NCBI GenBank assembly: GCA_003280345.1
Contig: QCFB01000001.1
Coordinates: 1 to 64,000, forward strand
DNA from: Prochlorococcus sp. AG-363-A16
GTDB taxonomy: Bacteria; Cyanobacteriota; Cyanobacteriia; PCC-6307; Cyanobiaceae
Length of the DNA stretch: 64,000 nucleotides
Direction: 5' to 3'
Shown here: one piece after another, positions 28,890 to 37,698 of the stretch
Layout of the letters: every line of letters begins with the position of its first letter
How positions within the stretch are numbered: the first letter of the stretch is position 1
Notes under the pieces: generated by a model
Database searches by the model: none
Told to the model about the DNA's origin: nothing
Seen by the model: only the letters and a program-made list of their open reading frames with translations
Translations under genes and position numbers: made by a program

Positions 28890-28949
28890 ACTTTCGAGAA
28901 AACAACCTCAATAGTACATTAGTTCTATTGAGGTTGTTTTCTCGAAAGT
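28890..28949. repeat. Perfect 25-bp inverted repeat around the umuD operator
   Basis: The arms 28890-28914 and 28925-28949 are exact reverse complements over 25 bases, separated by a 10-base centre. The left arm contains TTTCGAGAAAACAACCTC and the right arm its complement. The centre and inner ends carry the LexA box. The repeat is far longer than any operator needs. It could form a cruciform or, if transcribed through, a long hairpin that would hide the umuD start. Confidence 0.95.
28911..28926 (-). promoter_or_regulatory. LexA box and umuDC promoter
   Basis: AGTACATTAGTTCT at 28913-28926 fits the cyanobacterial LexA consensus RGTACNNNDGTWCB exactly. On the minus strand TACTAT (28916 to 28911) is a plausible -10 element overlapping the box, which would put the transcript start near 28904 and leave a leader of under 20 bases before the umuD ATG. 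LexA binding here would block transcription until DNA damage. The consensus is established knowledge; binding here is inferred. Confidence 0.75.
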
Positions 28950-29006
28950 TGAAGGTTTAGTAATTGCGACAAGTTCAAGATGTTCGCTTGAAAAAGTTTT
29001 TGCTTA

Positions 29007-29444
29007 TTAGCTGCGGTGGTAGGGACTCCCTGACAGGATTGTCTGTGCTCGATAGAGTTGTTCCGCTAAAAGGAGGCGGGCTATTTCATGGGGGAAGGTG
29101 AGAGGCGACAGGCTTAGGTTCCAGAAGGCCGCAGATTTTAGTTCAGGTGAAAGACCATTTGCCCCGCCAATTGCAAAAGCAAGCCGTTGGGAACCAAGTT
29201 TTTGGAGGTGCTTAGCAAAGGTAATAGAAGAGATAGGCTTGGCCTCTTCTGTAAGTGCAACTAATAATTCATTGTGTCTTAGAGAGGCTTGGATGGCTTC
29301 TGCTTCTTGTTGGGGTTCAGAACTGCGCAATTCAGTTACGGTTAGGCCAGGTAGGCGTTTTATATATAAGTTGAGGCCATCTTTAATCCAATCTTTTCGT
29401 ACTTTGCCTATGGCTAAGATTCGATACCTAGAAGGGTTAAGCAC
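29007..29444 (-). CDS. rlmH: 23S rRNA (pseudouridine1915-N3)-methyltransferase RlmH
   Basis: RlmH methylates a pseudouridine in helix 69 of 23S rRNA on the assembled ribosome. The SPOUT knot is visible as [15 protein letters not shown] near residue 87 and [16 protein letters not shown] near 118, ending GSPYHRS. The 145-residue length is typical. It reads toward umuD with the inverted repeat in the gap between them. Confidence 0.93.
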   Translation of the reverse strand: MLNPSRYRILAIGKVRKDWIKDGLNLYIKRLPGLTVTELRSSEPQQEAEAIQASLRHNELLVALTEEAKPISSITFAKHLQKLGSQRLAFAIGGANGLSPELKSAAFWNLSLSPLTFPHEIARLLLAEQLYRAQTILSGSPYHRS

Positions 29445-29479
29445 TAGTGACTCTGCGGAATTTAGATATTTTTTTGTTC

Positions 29480-29869
29480 TTAATCTTCTTCTTCAAGTAA
29501 TAATCTTTTAAAGGAAGTGTAGAGGCTTTGTTCTTCATGTTTTTGTGCTTGTCGTTGTTGACTAGAAAGATTGGCTTTTATTGTTTTTTGGTCCGTTGAT
29601 TGAGTAACAGGTTCATTTGTTCTTTGACAAAGGCTTTTCTTTTCAATTTCTTTGAGACGAACGATCATGTGCTTGGGAACATTGCCGTCAGGGCTGGCTT
29701 GCATTAACTCTTTGAAGAGGGTGGAAGGATCTTCCTCTGTTTCTATTGCATGAATTTTGTTGTTAGGTCGAACTTCTTTTGTAGATAAGGAGTCCAACTT
29801 TGAGAGTTTTTCTGGTAGTTCACGACGTATTTCTTGGAGTCGTTTCAAGCTGTGTGGGTCAAGATTCAT
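29480..29869 (-). CDS. Conserved cyanobacterial protein of unknown function (129 aa)
   Basis: A highly charged soluble protein. It starts [22 protein letters not shown] (a probable helix), then [29 protein letters not shown], then a Gln/Lys-rich, low-complexity stretch and an acidic end. Its start overlaps the stop of the upstream secreted-protein gene by 4 bp (ATGA), so the two are translationally coupled. No known domain was recognised. Confidence 0.6.
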   Translation of the reverse strand: MNLDPHSLKRLQEIRRELPEKLSKLDSLSTKEVRPNNKIHAIETEEDPSTLFKELMQASPDGNVPKHMIVRLKEIEKKSLCQRTNEPVTQSTDQKTIKANLSSQQRQAQKHEEQSLYTSFKRLLLEEED

Positions 29870-30135
29870 CTGATTAGGAAGTTATATCGTTTGGAAGTTC
29901 GAGGGCTAAGTCCTTTTTTGGACCCATGCTCCACTTCATCCCTCAGGGCTTGACGGAGTTGTTCGAAAGGAAGGTCGTCGAAGCTATCGTCATCAGCAAG
30001 TGCTGTAGGTAGATCTAGATAGCTCGAGCTAGCCTCATGTTTATCTACATCATCCATTGCTGCCCACAAAGGTTGGAATGGCAACAGGAGAATAAAGGCA
30101 ACAGCGGCCAAGACCGTTATGAGGTGGGCTCGCAT
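29866..30135 (-). CDS. Small secreted protein of unknown function
   Basis: From ATG 30135 the 89 residues start with a signal peptide (MRAHLITVLAAVAFILLLPF, cleavage probably after LWA), followed by an acidic mature part of about 60 residues (DDSFDDLPFEQLRQAL, ending KRYNFLIR). An ATG seven codons upstream (30156) is an alternative. It overlaps the next gene by 4 bp. Function unknown. Confidence 0.55.
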   Translation of the reverse strand: MRAHLITVLAAVAFILLLPFQPLWAAMDDVDKHEASSSYLDLPTALADDDSFDDLPFEQLRQALRDEVEHGSKKGLSPRTSKRYNFLIR

Positions 30136-30609
30136 GGTGAGAGTTATTGAATTCATTAAGCCTAGAGCTGTAAGGCAAAAGGTTTGAAAGTTGGATGTTG
30201 GAAATAATGAATTGGAACCTGAATTGCATTAACCCTTGTGACACAAGAAATGGCTTTACTAGTTTTTACTTGAGAAAGTCTTTAAGGCTTTGTCAGAGAC
30301 TGATCACCTTTGCTAAATAGCACCTGAACTTGCTTTTCACAAGGTTGCGCAAGAAAATAGATTGAAGAAATCGTGTGTCATCAGCAGAAAGCACTATCTG
30401 TAGACATGCTGAATTGTTATTAGTGGTGCGAAGGTACGATTTGAAGAAATAAATCTTTGTAATATGTGCTTTGGTAATAAATACAAAGAAGATTTCGTTT
30501 TTAGGCCACTCGAAATAGGGATTCGAAATGTTGGATGATTGAGAGTAAAAAGGAATCTCTTGATATTCAGTTGGATTGGTTACGTAAATGAGTTCCTAGA
30601 CCTCTTCTA
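30136..30609. other. Divergent intergenic region before ksgA
   Basis: This gap of about 470 bp separates the secreted-protein gene (minus) from ksgA (plus). It should hold both promoters, but no clear sites stand out. It contains the palindrome CTTGTGACACAAG at 30235-30247 and a repeated TTCGAAAT near 30510-30530. No open frame with protein-like content was seen. Confidence 0.4.
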
Positions 30610-31452
30610 ATGACAATGGCTTTTTCTGGACATTCTGTTCGTAAACGTTTTGGCCAACATTGGCTAAGGGATGATGCGGTTTTGGCAAAGATTATTGCTG
30701 CAGCAGGGTTGCAATCTCAAGATTGTGTATTGGAGGTTGGGCCTGGACGTGGAATGCTCACTGAAAGGTTACTTGCCTCAAAGGCTTCATCTGTACATGC
30801 AATTGAAGTAGATAGGGACCTGATAAAGGGACTTAAACAAAGGTTTAAAAATTACCCAAGGTTTACTTTGCTTGAGGGAGATGCTTTATCAGCGCCATTA
30901 ACTCTTCCAAGTGGAGCATTCGCAAACAAGGTGGTGGCTAATATTCCATATAACATCACTGGTCCACTGCTAGAGCGTCTTGTAGGTCGACTTGATAAAC
31001 CTGCTGAGAGTAACTTTCAGAAATTGGTACTTCTTTTACAAAAAGAAGTCGCCGATCGAATTCTTGCTAGTCCAGGAAAGAGTAATTTCAGTGCTCTTAG
31101 TGTCCGAATGCAGTTATTGGCATGTAGTAAAGAGATATGTTTAGTGCCACCAAAATGTTTCCAGCCTCCTCCCAAGGTGTATTCCAAGGTGATCCTTATC
31201 GAGCCCAAAAAGCCTGAAGAGACATTGGACCGCGTATTAGCAAATAAAGTAGAGACACTACTTCGCACGGCTTTTCTCTCCAGACGCAAGATGATTAAAA
31301 ATACTTTGGTCTCCCTTGAGTCTTTTAATAAGTTGGAAATGGTTGCTAACCAAGTTGGTATTAGCCTTGAAAAGCGGCCACAGGAGTTGTCTCCTAATGA
31401 ATGGGTTCAACTTGCAAGTGGGGTAGTTCAGCTCAAAAACTTTGACCATTAG
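30610..31452 (+). CDS. ksgA: 16S rRNA dimethyladenosine transferase
   Basis: KsgA dimethylates A1518 and A1519 of 16S rRNA. Motifs are [10 protein letters not shown] at the start, the SAM site [12 protein letters not shown] near residue 42, and the catalytic NIPYNITGP near 117. The length is 280. An ATG two codons in (30616) is an alternative start. ispE begins 2 bp after its stop, a common cyanobacterial pairing. Confidence 0.95.
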   Translation: MTMAFSGHSVRKRFGQHWLRDDAVLAKIIAAAGLQSQDCVLEVGPGRGMLTERLLASKASSVHAIEVDRDLIKGLKQRFKNYPRFTLLEGDALSAPLTLPSGAFANKVVANIPYNITGPLLERLVGRLDKPAESNFQKLVLLLQKEVADRILASPGKSNFSALSVRMQLLACSKEICLVPPKCFQPPPKVYSKVILIEPKKPEETLDRVLANKVETLLRTAFLSRRKMIKNTLVSLESFNKLEMVANQVGISLEKRPQELSPNEWVQLASGVVQLKNFDH

Positions 31453-31454
31453 TT

Positions 31455-32411
31455 ATGAGCAATATCAAAGGTTCTATTGACACAGCAGGTGTTTTAAAGG
31501 TGAAAGCCCTAGCTAAGATCAATCTTCATTTGGAGGTGCTTGGTCTTAGATCTGATGGATTTCATGAATTAGCGATGGTTATGCAGAGCATTGACCTGTC
31601 AGACCGACTTGAATTCAAGAACAATAAAGGAGGTGACATAAAGCTCACTTGCGATAGCCAATCCTTAGCTACTGATGATGACAATTTGATTATTAAGGCA
31701 GCCCAATTATTGCGGAGTCACTCTGGTCAGATGAACCTTGGTGCAGTAATTCATCTTCAGAAAAATATTCCTATTGGGGCAGGACTTGCTGGAGGGTCTA
31801 GTGATGGGGCTGCAACTCTAGTTGGACTTAATAATCTGTGGAGTCTTGGTTTGCCTTATGAGGATCTGGAAAAACTTGCTTCTGAACTTGGCTCTGATGT
31901 TCCTTTTTGCTTGGCTGGAGGGACCCAATTATGTTTTGGGCGTGGAGAACGATTGGAACCCTTGACTAGGAACGATAATTCCATGGCAGTACTCCTCGTA
32001 AAGGATCCATTGGTGAGTGTCTCAACTCCTTGGGCCTATAACCGTTGCAAGGAAATCAATGGGGGTAAATATTTGGATTCAGAGCATGATTTTGAGTATC
32101 GGAGAAAGACTCTGAGGGATGCGGCTTGGCTCAGAGAACCATGCAAGAAACTACCCCCTCCTTTGTATAACGACCTTCAGTTTGTAGTCGCTCCTGAGGT
32201 GCCTTCTGTTAAGAGGGCTCTAACCCTTTTGTCTGATTTGCCTGGTGCAATATCTGTTGCGATGAGTGGCTCTGGCCCTAGTTGCTTTGCTTTGTATCCG
32301 GACCTTGAGAGCGCAAAGAATATTTTTGAGAGTCATCAAGTTGACTTCAGAGAAGCCGGCTTAGATAGTTGGTGCTGCTCTCTAGGTTTTTCAGGGGTCA
32401 TGGTGGAATAA
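31455..32411 (+). CDS. ispE: 4-diphosphocytidyl-2-C-methyl-D-erythritol kinase
   Basis: IspE phosphorylates CDP-methylerythritol in the MEP isoprenoid pathway, feeding carotenoids, chlorophyll and quinones. The GHMP-kinase motif is [17 protein letters not shown] near residue 106, with [17 protein letters not shown] at the N-terminus and [12 protein letters not shown] near the C-terminus. The length of 318 is normal. Its stop TAA shares a base with the ATG of the next gene. Confidence 0.95.
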   Translation: MSNIKGSIDTAGVLKVKALAKINLHLEVLGLRSDGFHELAMVMQSIDLSDRLEFKNNKGGDIKLTCDSQSLATDDDNLIIKAAQLLRSHSGQMNLGAVIHLQKNIPIGAGLAGGSSDGAATLVGLNNLWSLGLPYEDLEKLASELGSDVPFCLAGGTQLCFGRGERLEPLTRNDNSMAVLLVKDPLVSVSTPWAYNRCKEINGGKYLDSEHDFEYRRKTLRDAAWLREPCKKLPPPLYNDLQFVVAPEVPSVKRALTLLSDLPGAISVAMSGSGPSCFALYPDLESAKNIFESHQVDFREAGLDSWCCSLGFSGVMVE

Positions 32412-32758
32412 TGGACGACACACAAAGCAAAGATTTAGATCGAGGGAAGGTTACTAATCAAGATAATGAGGGAGATTCAGCTCCTCGAAAAGGTCCTCTA
32501 AGCTTTTTCTCTGGTGCATTAACTAGTGGTTTATTTGCTTGGTTATGCTTTGTTTTGAGCGAGAAAATGTTGATTTATTTCTCGATTCACTCCTTTGATT
32601 ACAGCTCTCCAATTGCTCAAAGCATTGCTTCAGGGTTTAAAACGCTCGTTATAGGAATGTGTTTTTTGGCCACTTTCACATTTTCGTTTATAGGACTTGG
32701 TTTGTTTCTTGTCTTTATTCGCAGTCTTTTTGATGCCAATGCTTTAGACAATGATTAG
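32411..32758 (+). CDS. DUF3082 membrane protein
   Basis: A 115-residue protein with an acidic N-terminus and two or three membrane segments: GPLSFFSGALTSGLFAWLCF, then after a short loop TLVIGMCFLATFTFSFIGLGLFL. This is the cyanobacterial and plastid DUF3082 pattern. The ATG overlaps the ispE stop by one base (TAATG), so it is coupled to it. Function unknown. Confidence 0.75.
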   Translation: MDDTQSKDLDRGKVTNQDNEGDSAPRKGPLSFFSGALTSGLFAWLCFVLSEKMLIYFSIHSFDYSSPIAQSIASGFKTLVIGMCFLATFTFSFIGLGLFLVFIRSLFDANALDND

Positions 32759-32802
32759 TGTTTGGAGATATTTCAACTAAGCTTTGCTTAGTGGCTAAGT
32801 CG

Positions 32803-32898
32803 ATGACACCTCACGACCTTGGTCTATTAGTGCTTTTACTAAGTCCCGGGATGTTGCTATCTATATTGCTTCTTTTCACATTTGCTGCTGGCGGCTAA
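32803..32898 (+). CDS. Very small hydrophobic protein (31 aa)
   Basis: ATG 32803 to TAA 32896-32898 encodes a 31-residue protein that is almost all membrane helix: MTPHDLGLLVLLLSPGMLLS, then ILLLFTFAAGG. An in-frame GTG at 32791 would add four residues. The size and layout resemble small photosynthetic or thylakoid subunits, but I do not recognise it as a named one. It lies in the gap before pdhB on the same strand. Confidence 0.55.
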   Translation: MTPHDLGLLVLLLSPGMLLSILLLFTFAAGG

Positions 32899-32952
32899 TT
32901 AGGCCCAGGCTGAGATAGCTTGTCTTAATTAAGCCGGTATTGCTGTAAAACC

Positions 32953-33936
32953 GTGGAAGGGACACTTCTATTTGACGCACTCCGTGAAGCCATCGATGAA
33001 GAGATGGCCAGAGACCCATATGTGTGCGTTATGGGAGAAGACGTTGGGCAATATGGGGGCTCTTACAAAGTCACCAAAGGGCTCTATGAAAAGTATGGGG
33101 AGTTAAGGGTTCTCGACACACCCATTGCAGAGAACAGTTTTACGGGGATGGCAGTTGGAGCTGCAATGACAGGTTTGCGTCCGATTGTTGAAGGGATGAA
33201 TATGGGTTTTTTACTTCTCGCTTTTAATCAGATTTCCAACAATATGGGTATGTTGCGTTATACAAGTGGAGGAAACTTCACTATCCCTACGGTTGTTAGA
33301 GGGCCAGGAGGTGTTGGTCGTCAGCTTGGTGCTGAGCATAGTCAGAGGCTTGAGGCTTATTTTCATGCAGTACCTGGTATAAAGATTGTTGCCTGTAGCA
33401 CTCCTACGAATGCTAAAGGTTTAATGAAAGCCGCTATTAGAGATAACAACCCAGTTCTTTTCTTTGAGCATGTTCTTCTATATAACTTGAGTGAATGTTT
33501 GCCGGAAGGTGATTATGTATGTTCTTTAGACCAGGCTGATTTGGTCCGAGAAGGAAAGGACGTAACTATTCTGACGTATTCACGTATGAGGCATCATTGC
33601 CTCAAAGCCGTTAAGCAATTGGAGGCTGATGGTATAGATGCTGAATTGATAGATTTGATCAGCCTAAAACCATTTGATATGGAGACAATCACTCGTTCGA
33701 TTGCAAAAACGCATAAGGTAATAATTGTAGAAGAATGTATGAAAACAGGTGGTATTGGTGCTGAGTTGATTGCACTTATAACTGAAAATTGTTTTGATGA
33801 ACTTGATTCTAGGCCTATCAGATTATCTAGTCAGGATATTCCTACCCCGTATAATGGAAAACTTGAAAACTTAACGATTATTCAACCTCATCAGATTGTT
33901 GAAGTAGCGCAACAACTTGTTAGGCAGGGAATTTGA
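32953..33936 (+). CDS. pdhB: Pyruvate dehydrogenase E1 component, beta subunit
   Basis: The beta subunit of the thiamine-dependent E1 that turns pyruvate into acetyl-CoA. Marks are [21 protein letters not shown] at the N-terminus, [18 protein letters not shown] and [17 protein letters not shown]. The start is GTG 32953, which matches the family N-terminus. The length is 327. secD follows after 3 bp. Confidence 0.94.
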   Translation: MEGTLLFDALREAIDEEMARDPYVCVMGEDVGQYGGSYKVTKGLYEKYGELRVLDTPIAENSFTGMAVGAAMTGLRPIVEGMNMGFLLLAFNQISNNMGMLRYTSGGNFTIPTVVRGPGGVGRQLGAEHSQRLEAYFHAVPGIKIVACSTPTNAKGLMKAAIRDNNPVLFFEHVLLYNLSECLPEGDYVCSLDQADLVREGKDVTILTYSRMRHHCLKAVKQLEADGIDAELIDLISLKPFDMETITRSIAKTHKVIIVEECMKTGGIGAELIALITENCFDELDSRPIRLSSQDIPTPYNGKLENLTIIQPHQIVEVAQQLVRQGI

Positions 33937-33939
33937 TTT

Positions 33940-35424
33940 ATGGCACGTCAACAAGGATGGTTTGCACTGATTCTTGCGTTAGCAATTTCAGCTGGTGCAG
34001 TTTTCATAAGTTTTCCTCTCCAGTTAGGTTTAGATCTTCGTGGAGGTAGTCAACTTACTCTTGAGGTTCAACCTACTAAAGAGATAAGTAAAATCAAGCC
34101 TGAACAACTTGAGGCGGTAAAGACTGTATTAGAGAGAAGAGTAAATGGCTTAGGGGTTTCTGAATCTATTTTGCAGACCATAGGAGATGATCAGCTTGTT
34201 TTGGAATTGCCAGGAGAGCAGGACCCTTCGCGTGCAGCAAAAGTTTTAGGTGAAACAGCTTTACTTGAATTCCGAGCTCAGAAGCCTGGAACAGAGAAAG
34301 AAGTGCAAAACCTTAGAAGGCTTAGAGGACAGTTAAAAAGTATTTTGCAGTATCAAAAGTCTCAAGAGAAATCTGATGATGGGAAATCAGTTGGTGATGC
34401 GTATAAGGACCAACTTCTTGAGGCGCAAAGATTGTTAGGAGTAACAATTAATTCAGGCAAAATAGAAAACCAGTTAAACGAACTTTTATTTAAAACCAAT
34501 GAACAAATTGTGGCTCGTTTTGAACCATCCGCTCTAACAGGTAAATACCTTGTTTCTGCAGGCAGACAGCAAGAGCAAAACTTATCTGGATGGGAAGTTA
34601 CACTTTCCTTTAATCAAATTGGTGGTGAGAAGTTTGCAGAACTCACAAAATCAATTGCTGGTACAGGTCAATTGCTAGGAATTGTTCTTGATGGCAGGTC
34701 TATTAGCGAAGCAAGTGTTGGCCCACAGTTTAAAGCTGCAGGTATAACTGGTGGTGCTGCCACTATAAGTGGCAACTTTACCGCTGAGGCAGCTCGAGAT
34801 TTGGAAGTTCAATTAAGAGGAGGGTCTTTACCTTTTCCAGTTAAGACACTAGAAGTTAGGACAATTGGCCCAAGTTTGGGTGCCGAAAATATTCGAAGAA
34901 GCCTTGTTGCTGCACTCTCAGGCTTGGCCTTGGTTGGATTATTTATGTTATTGAATTATCGATTAGCTGGTTTAGTTGCTGTTTTTGCTTTAAGTTTATA
35001 TGCCCTTTTTAACCTTGCTTTTTACACACTTATTCCTGTTACTTTATCTTTACCAGGTATTGCTGGCTTTATCCTTAGCATTGGGATGGCTGTTGATGCA
35101 AATGTTCTTATATTTGAAAGAATTAAGGATGAATTACGACGAGGCAATACTTTAATTCGTTCTATAGAAAAAGGTTTTTCAGAAGCTTTTTCTTCAATTA
35201 TTGATGGGCATTTGACTACTCTCATTAGTTGCATTGCCCTTTTCTCCCTTGGTACTGGGTTCGTTAAGGGATTTGCCGCAACATTGGGCATTGGAGTGGT
35301 TCTTAGCCTTTTTACAGCTCTTAGTTGTACGCGTACTCTTTTGAGGTTTCTAATGGGTTATCAATCTCTTAGGCGCCCAACAAATTTCTTATCTGCCAAG
35401 CAACTTCCTTCGCCGTTAACTTGA
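33940..35424 (+). CDS. secD: Protein-export membrane protein SecD
   Basis: SecD with SecF uses the proton gradient to help pull proteins through SecYEG. An N-terminal helix is followed by GLDLRGGSQLTLEV near residue 29, a large periplasmic domain, and a C-terminal six-helix RND-type bundle with GMAVDANVLIFERIKDELR near 382. The 494-residue length is typical. secF starts 3 bp after the stop. Confidence 0.95.
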   Translation: MARQQGWFALILALAISAGAVFISFPLQLGLDLRGGSQLTLEVQPTKEISKIKPEQLEAVKTVLERRVNGLGVSESILQTIGDDQLVLELPGEQDPSRAAKVLGETALLEFRAQKPGTEKEVQNLRRLRGQLKSILQYQKSQEKSDDGKSVGDAYKDQLLEAQRLLGVTINSGKIENQLNELLFKTNEQIVARFEPSALTGKYLVSAGRQQEQNLSGWEVTLSFNQIGGEKFAELTKSIAGTGQLLGIVLDGRSISEASVGPQFKAAGITGGAATISGNFTAEAARDLEVQLRGGSLPFPVKTLEVRTIGPSLGAENIRRSLVAALSGLALVGLFMLLNYRLAGLVAVFALSLYALFNLAFYTLIPVTLSLPGIAGFILSIGMAVDANVLIFERIKDELRRGNTLIRSIEKGFSEAFSSIIDGHLTTLISCIALFSLGTGFVKGFAATLGIGVVLSLFTALSCTRTLLRFLMGYQSLRRPTNFLSAKQLPSPLT

Positions 35425-35427
35425 CAA

Positions 35428-36447
35428 ATGGATTCCTCTCCATCAGAAGCAACAAATAAAACGCCTCTCAAATTTCATCTTTGTAGGCAAAGACGCCGAG
35501 TTTGGTTGATCTCATCAGCACTTGTCCTGTTAAGTGCTTTGGGCATAATTTCTTCTTGGCTTAATCCTTCAATAGGCTCTCCACTCCGACCTGGATTAGA
35601 TTTCACTGGCGGCACACAGATTTCTCTCGAGAGAACTTGTGATAGTGATTGTTCCTCTCTTAACTCTTTAAGTATTTCAAAGGCTTTAAGTAACCTCTCT
35701 TTGCCTGATGAAAAAGATGCTCTTGCTCCAGACCTCTCTCAAGTAAGGGTTCAATTGCTTGATGGGTCTAAAACTCTGGTTTTGCGACTTCCTTTTTTAT
35801 CTGCATCGCAAGGTCAGGTTGTTATTGATGCTGTTGAACCATTTACTGGCCCATTAGAGAGTGGTGGGCTTGCTGTAGATACTATTGGCCCAAGTCTTGG
35901 CGGACAGTTGCTTAGAAGTAGCTTGATTTCTTTAATTGTAGCTTTGACTGGCATCGCTATTTATATAACTATTAGATATGATCGTTTTTATGCATTATTG
36001 ACCTTGGTTGCTCTTGCTCACGATTTGATCATTATATGTGGAATATTTGCTTGGCTAGGGCTATTCATATCACTAGAAGTTGATAGTTTATTTGCAGTGG
36101 CTTTATTAACAATAGCTGGTTATTCTGTGAATGATACAGTTGTAGTATTTGACCGGATTAGAGAATTAGGTATTCAGAGACCTTCGACTCCATTTGCTGA
36201 GCAAATTGATAGAGCTGTTTCTGCAACCTTTACAAGGACAGTCTATACGAGCAGTACAACATTACTTCCTCTAATCGCCTTGATATTTTTTGGAGGGGTA
36301 ACATTATATTGGTTCGCCATTGCCCTCGCTTTAGGTGTTGTTGTTGGAAGTTGGTCAAGTATTGCATTGGCACCTACATTGCTTAGTCTTGGCAGTGATT
36401 CAATTGTGATTCAAGTTAAAAACAACCAATCAATTGTTAGTGAATAA
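35428..36447 (+). CDS. secF: Protein-export membrane protein SecF
   Basis: SecF, the partner of SecD. It shows GLDFTGGTQISLE near residue 54 and the membrane motif YSVNDTVVVFDRIRE near 231, with six predicted helices. The length of 339 is normal. It follows secD directly, and a small membrane-protein gene begins inside its 3' end. Confidence 0.95.
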   Translation: MDSSPSEATNKTPLKFHLCRQRRRVWLISSALVLLSALGIISSWLNPSIGSPLRPGLDFTGGTQISLERTCDSDCSSLNSLSISKALSNLSLPDEKDALAPDLSQVRVQLLDGSKTLVLRLPFLSASQGQVVIDAVEPFTGPLESGGLAVDTIGPSLGGQLLRSSLISLIVALTGIAIYITIRYDRFYALLTLVALAHDLIIICGIFAWLGLFISLEVDSLFAVALLTIAGYSVNDTVVVFDRIRELGIQRPSTPFAEQIDRAVSATFTRTVYTSSTTLLPLIALIFFGGVTLYWFAIALALGVVVGSWSSIALAPTLLSLGSDSIVIQVKNNQSIVSE

Positions 36448-36652
36448 ATACTCGAGATCTTCTGAGATTTTTATTGAACGATGGCTTCCTATCGTTCTAA
36501 TTATTGTTGCTATTTGGGATCTAAGAGTAGAGGTTAGAATTTTGTTTGAACATTTTACTTATACTTCCTTGATTTTTGCTTTAACGTCACACCCTTTAGC
36601 TGTACTTGTAATTCTTACTAGTCCACTCTTCTTTAGAAAAAACAGGAAATAG
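36440..36652 (+). CDS. Small conserved membrane protein downstream of secF (70 aa)
   Basis: GTG 36440, overlapping the secF stop by 8 bp, starts a protein with two hydrophobic segments (WLPIVLIIVAIWDL and LAVLVILTSPLFF) and a basic end (RKNRK). The start is chosen over TTG 36434 because GTG is the closer match to small cyanobacterial relatives. Coupling to secDF suggests a membrane or export-linked role, but this is inference. Confidence 0.6.
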   Translation: MNKYSRSSEIFIERWLPIVLIIVAIWDLRVEVRILFEHFTYTSLIFALTSHPLAVLVILTSPLFFRKNRK

Positions 36653-36699
36653 ATTCAGTTAATTAATAACCAAATCTCTTTAATATAGTGTAAATACCT

Positions 36700-37698
36700 T
36701 TACCATTGATCCATTATTTGTATGACAACAATCTTTTTGATTCCCACTTGAAGTACTACAGCAAGTGGGAGCGCAAGAAGAACACCTGGCAATCCTAGTA
36801 ATGCGCCCAAGCTTAATTGAGACAGAAGCGCAATTGTTGGGAGTAGATTTACGGTTCTACTTAGTAAGATTGGGGTAAGAATAAATGCTTCAATATTTTG
36901 TATTGCTAGTCTGAATATTAATACTTCTAGCATCAATGTAGGTGAAATAATAAGGGCTACACTTAGTGGAAGCATTGTTGCTATTGAAGGTCCAATTGTT
37001 GGTACGAATGTAAAAATTCCACAGACAATTGAACTTAATAATGCTAGTGGGACTTTAAGTAATGAAAGCCCAGCCCATGTAATTATAAAAACAGTAGTTG
37101 CTGATATTGTCATACCAGTCAACCATCCTCCTAAGGCCAATCTGAAATCATCTAATAGTTCTGCAATTGGTTGCCTATAAGTCTTTGGCATTGCTTGTAA
37201 TAAGATTCTTCTATGTGCTTCAGGATCTATTGCCATAAGAATCGCTAGTAAACAAATAAGAATAAGTTGAATAATGCTATTTGCCGCACCTCCCGCAAAG
37301 CCTAATAATTTAGAACCGACTGGTTGGATGCGATCCCAGCTAATTTGCTCGGGTATGGATTGTTGAAGGCCAATAAGGCTTGGCTGGCTTGCCATAATTG
37401 ACCTTATTTTAGCGATTACTGTTGGTAAAAGTGCACCTAATTGTTTAACTTGTGTTAATAATTCAGGAACTACAAGCAGAAAAATAAGTGAACCAGCAAA
37501 GAGTAAAATTAGCAGTACGATTGCTAATGATATTGAACGAGGTAAATTAATTTGCCTTCCAAGTTTCTGAATAAGAACATCTAATGCAACTGAAATTACA
37601 ATTGCACCAAAAAATACTAGTAAAACCCATCGTAATTGCCAAGACAAAATAGCTAAAAAAATGATTGTTAGATTGGTTAGCAAAGATCTAGGATTCAT
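36700..37698 (-). CDS. AI-2E (PerM) family permease, copy 2
   Basis: The 332 residues hold about seven or eight membrane helices in the AI-2E pattern: two N-terminal helices, a soluble stretch, then GIFTFVPTIGPSIATMLPLSVAL and LPGVLLALPLAVVLQV. The family includes permeases for small signals and Na+/H+ antiporters; substrates in cyanobacteria are unknown. Its start overlaps the stop of the upstream paralogue by 4 bp. Confidence 0.83.
   Translation of the reverse strand: MNPRSLLTNLTIIFLAILSWQLRWVLLVFFGAIVISVALDVLIQKLGRQINLPRSISLAIVLLILLFAGSLIFLLVVPELLTQVKQLGALLPTVIAKIRSIMASQPSLIGLQQSIPEQISWDRIQPVGSKLLGFAGGAANSIIQLILICLLAILMAIDPEAHRRILLQAMPKTYRQPIAELLDDFRLALGGWLTGMTISATTVFIITWAGLSLLKVPLALLSSIVCGIFTFVPTIGPSIATMLPLSVALIISPTLMLEVLIFRLAIQNIEAFILTPILLSRTVNLLPTIALLSQLSLGALLGLPGVLLALPLAVVLQVGIKKIVVIQIMDQW

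Noticed and set aside
30235-30247. Palindrome CTTGTGACACAAG as a regulator site
   Set aside because: It resembles neither the NtcA pattern (GTAN8TAC) nor the full Crp pattern (TGTGAN6TCACA); a 13-bp palindrome alone is weak evidence.
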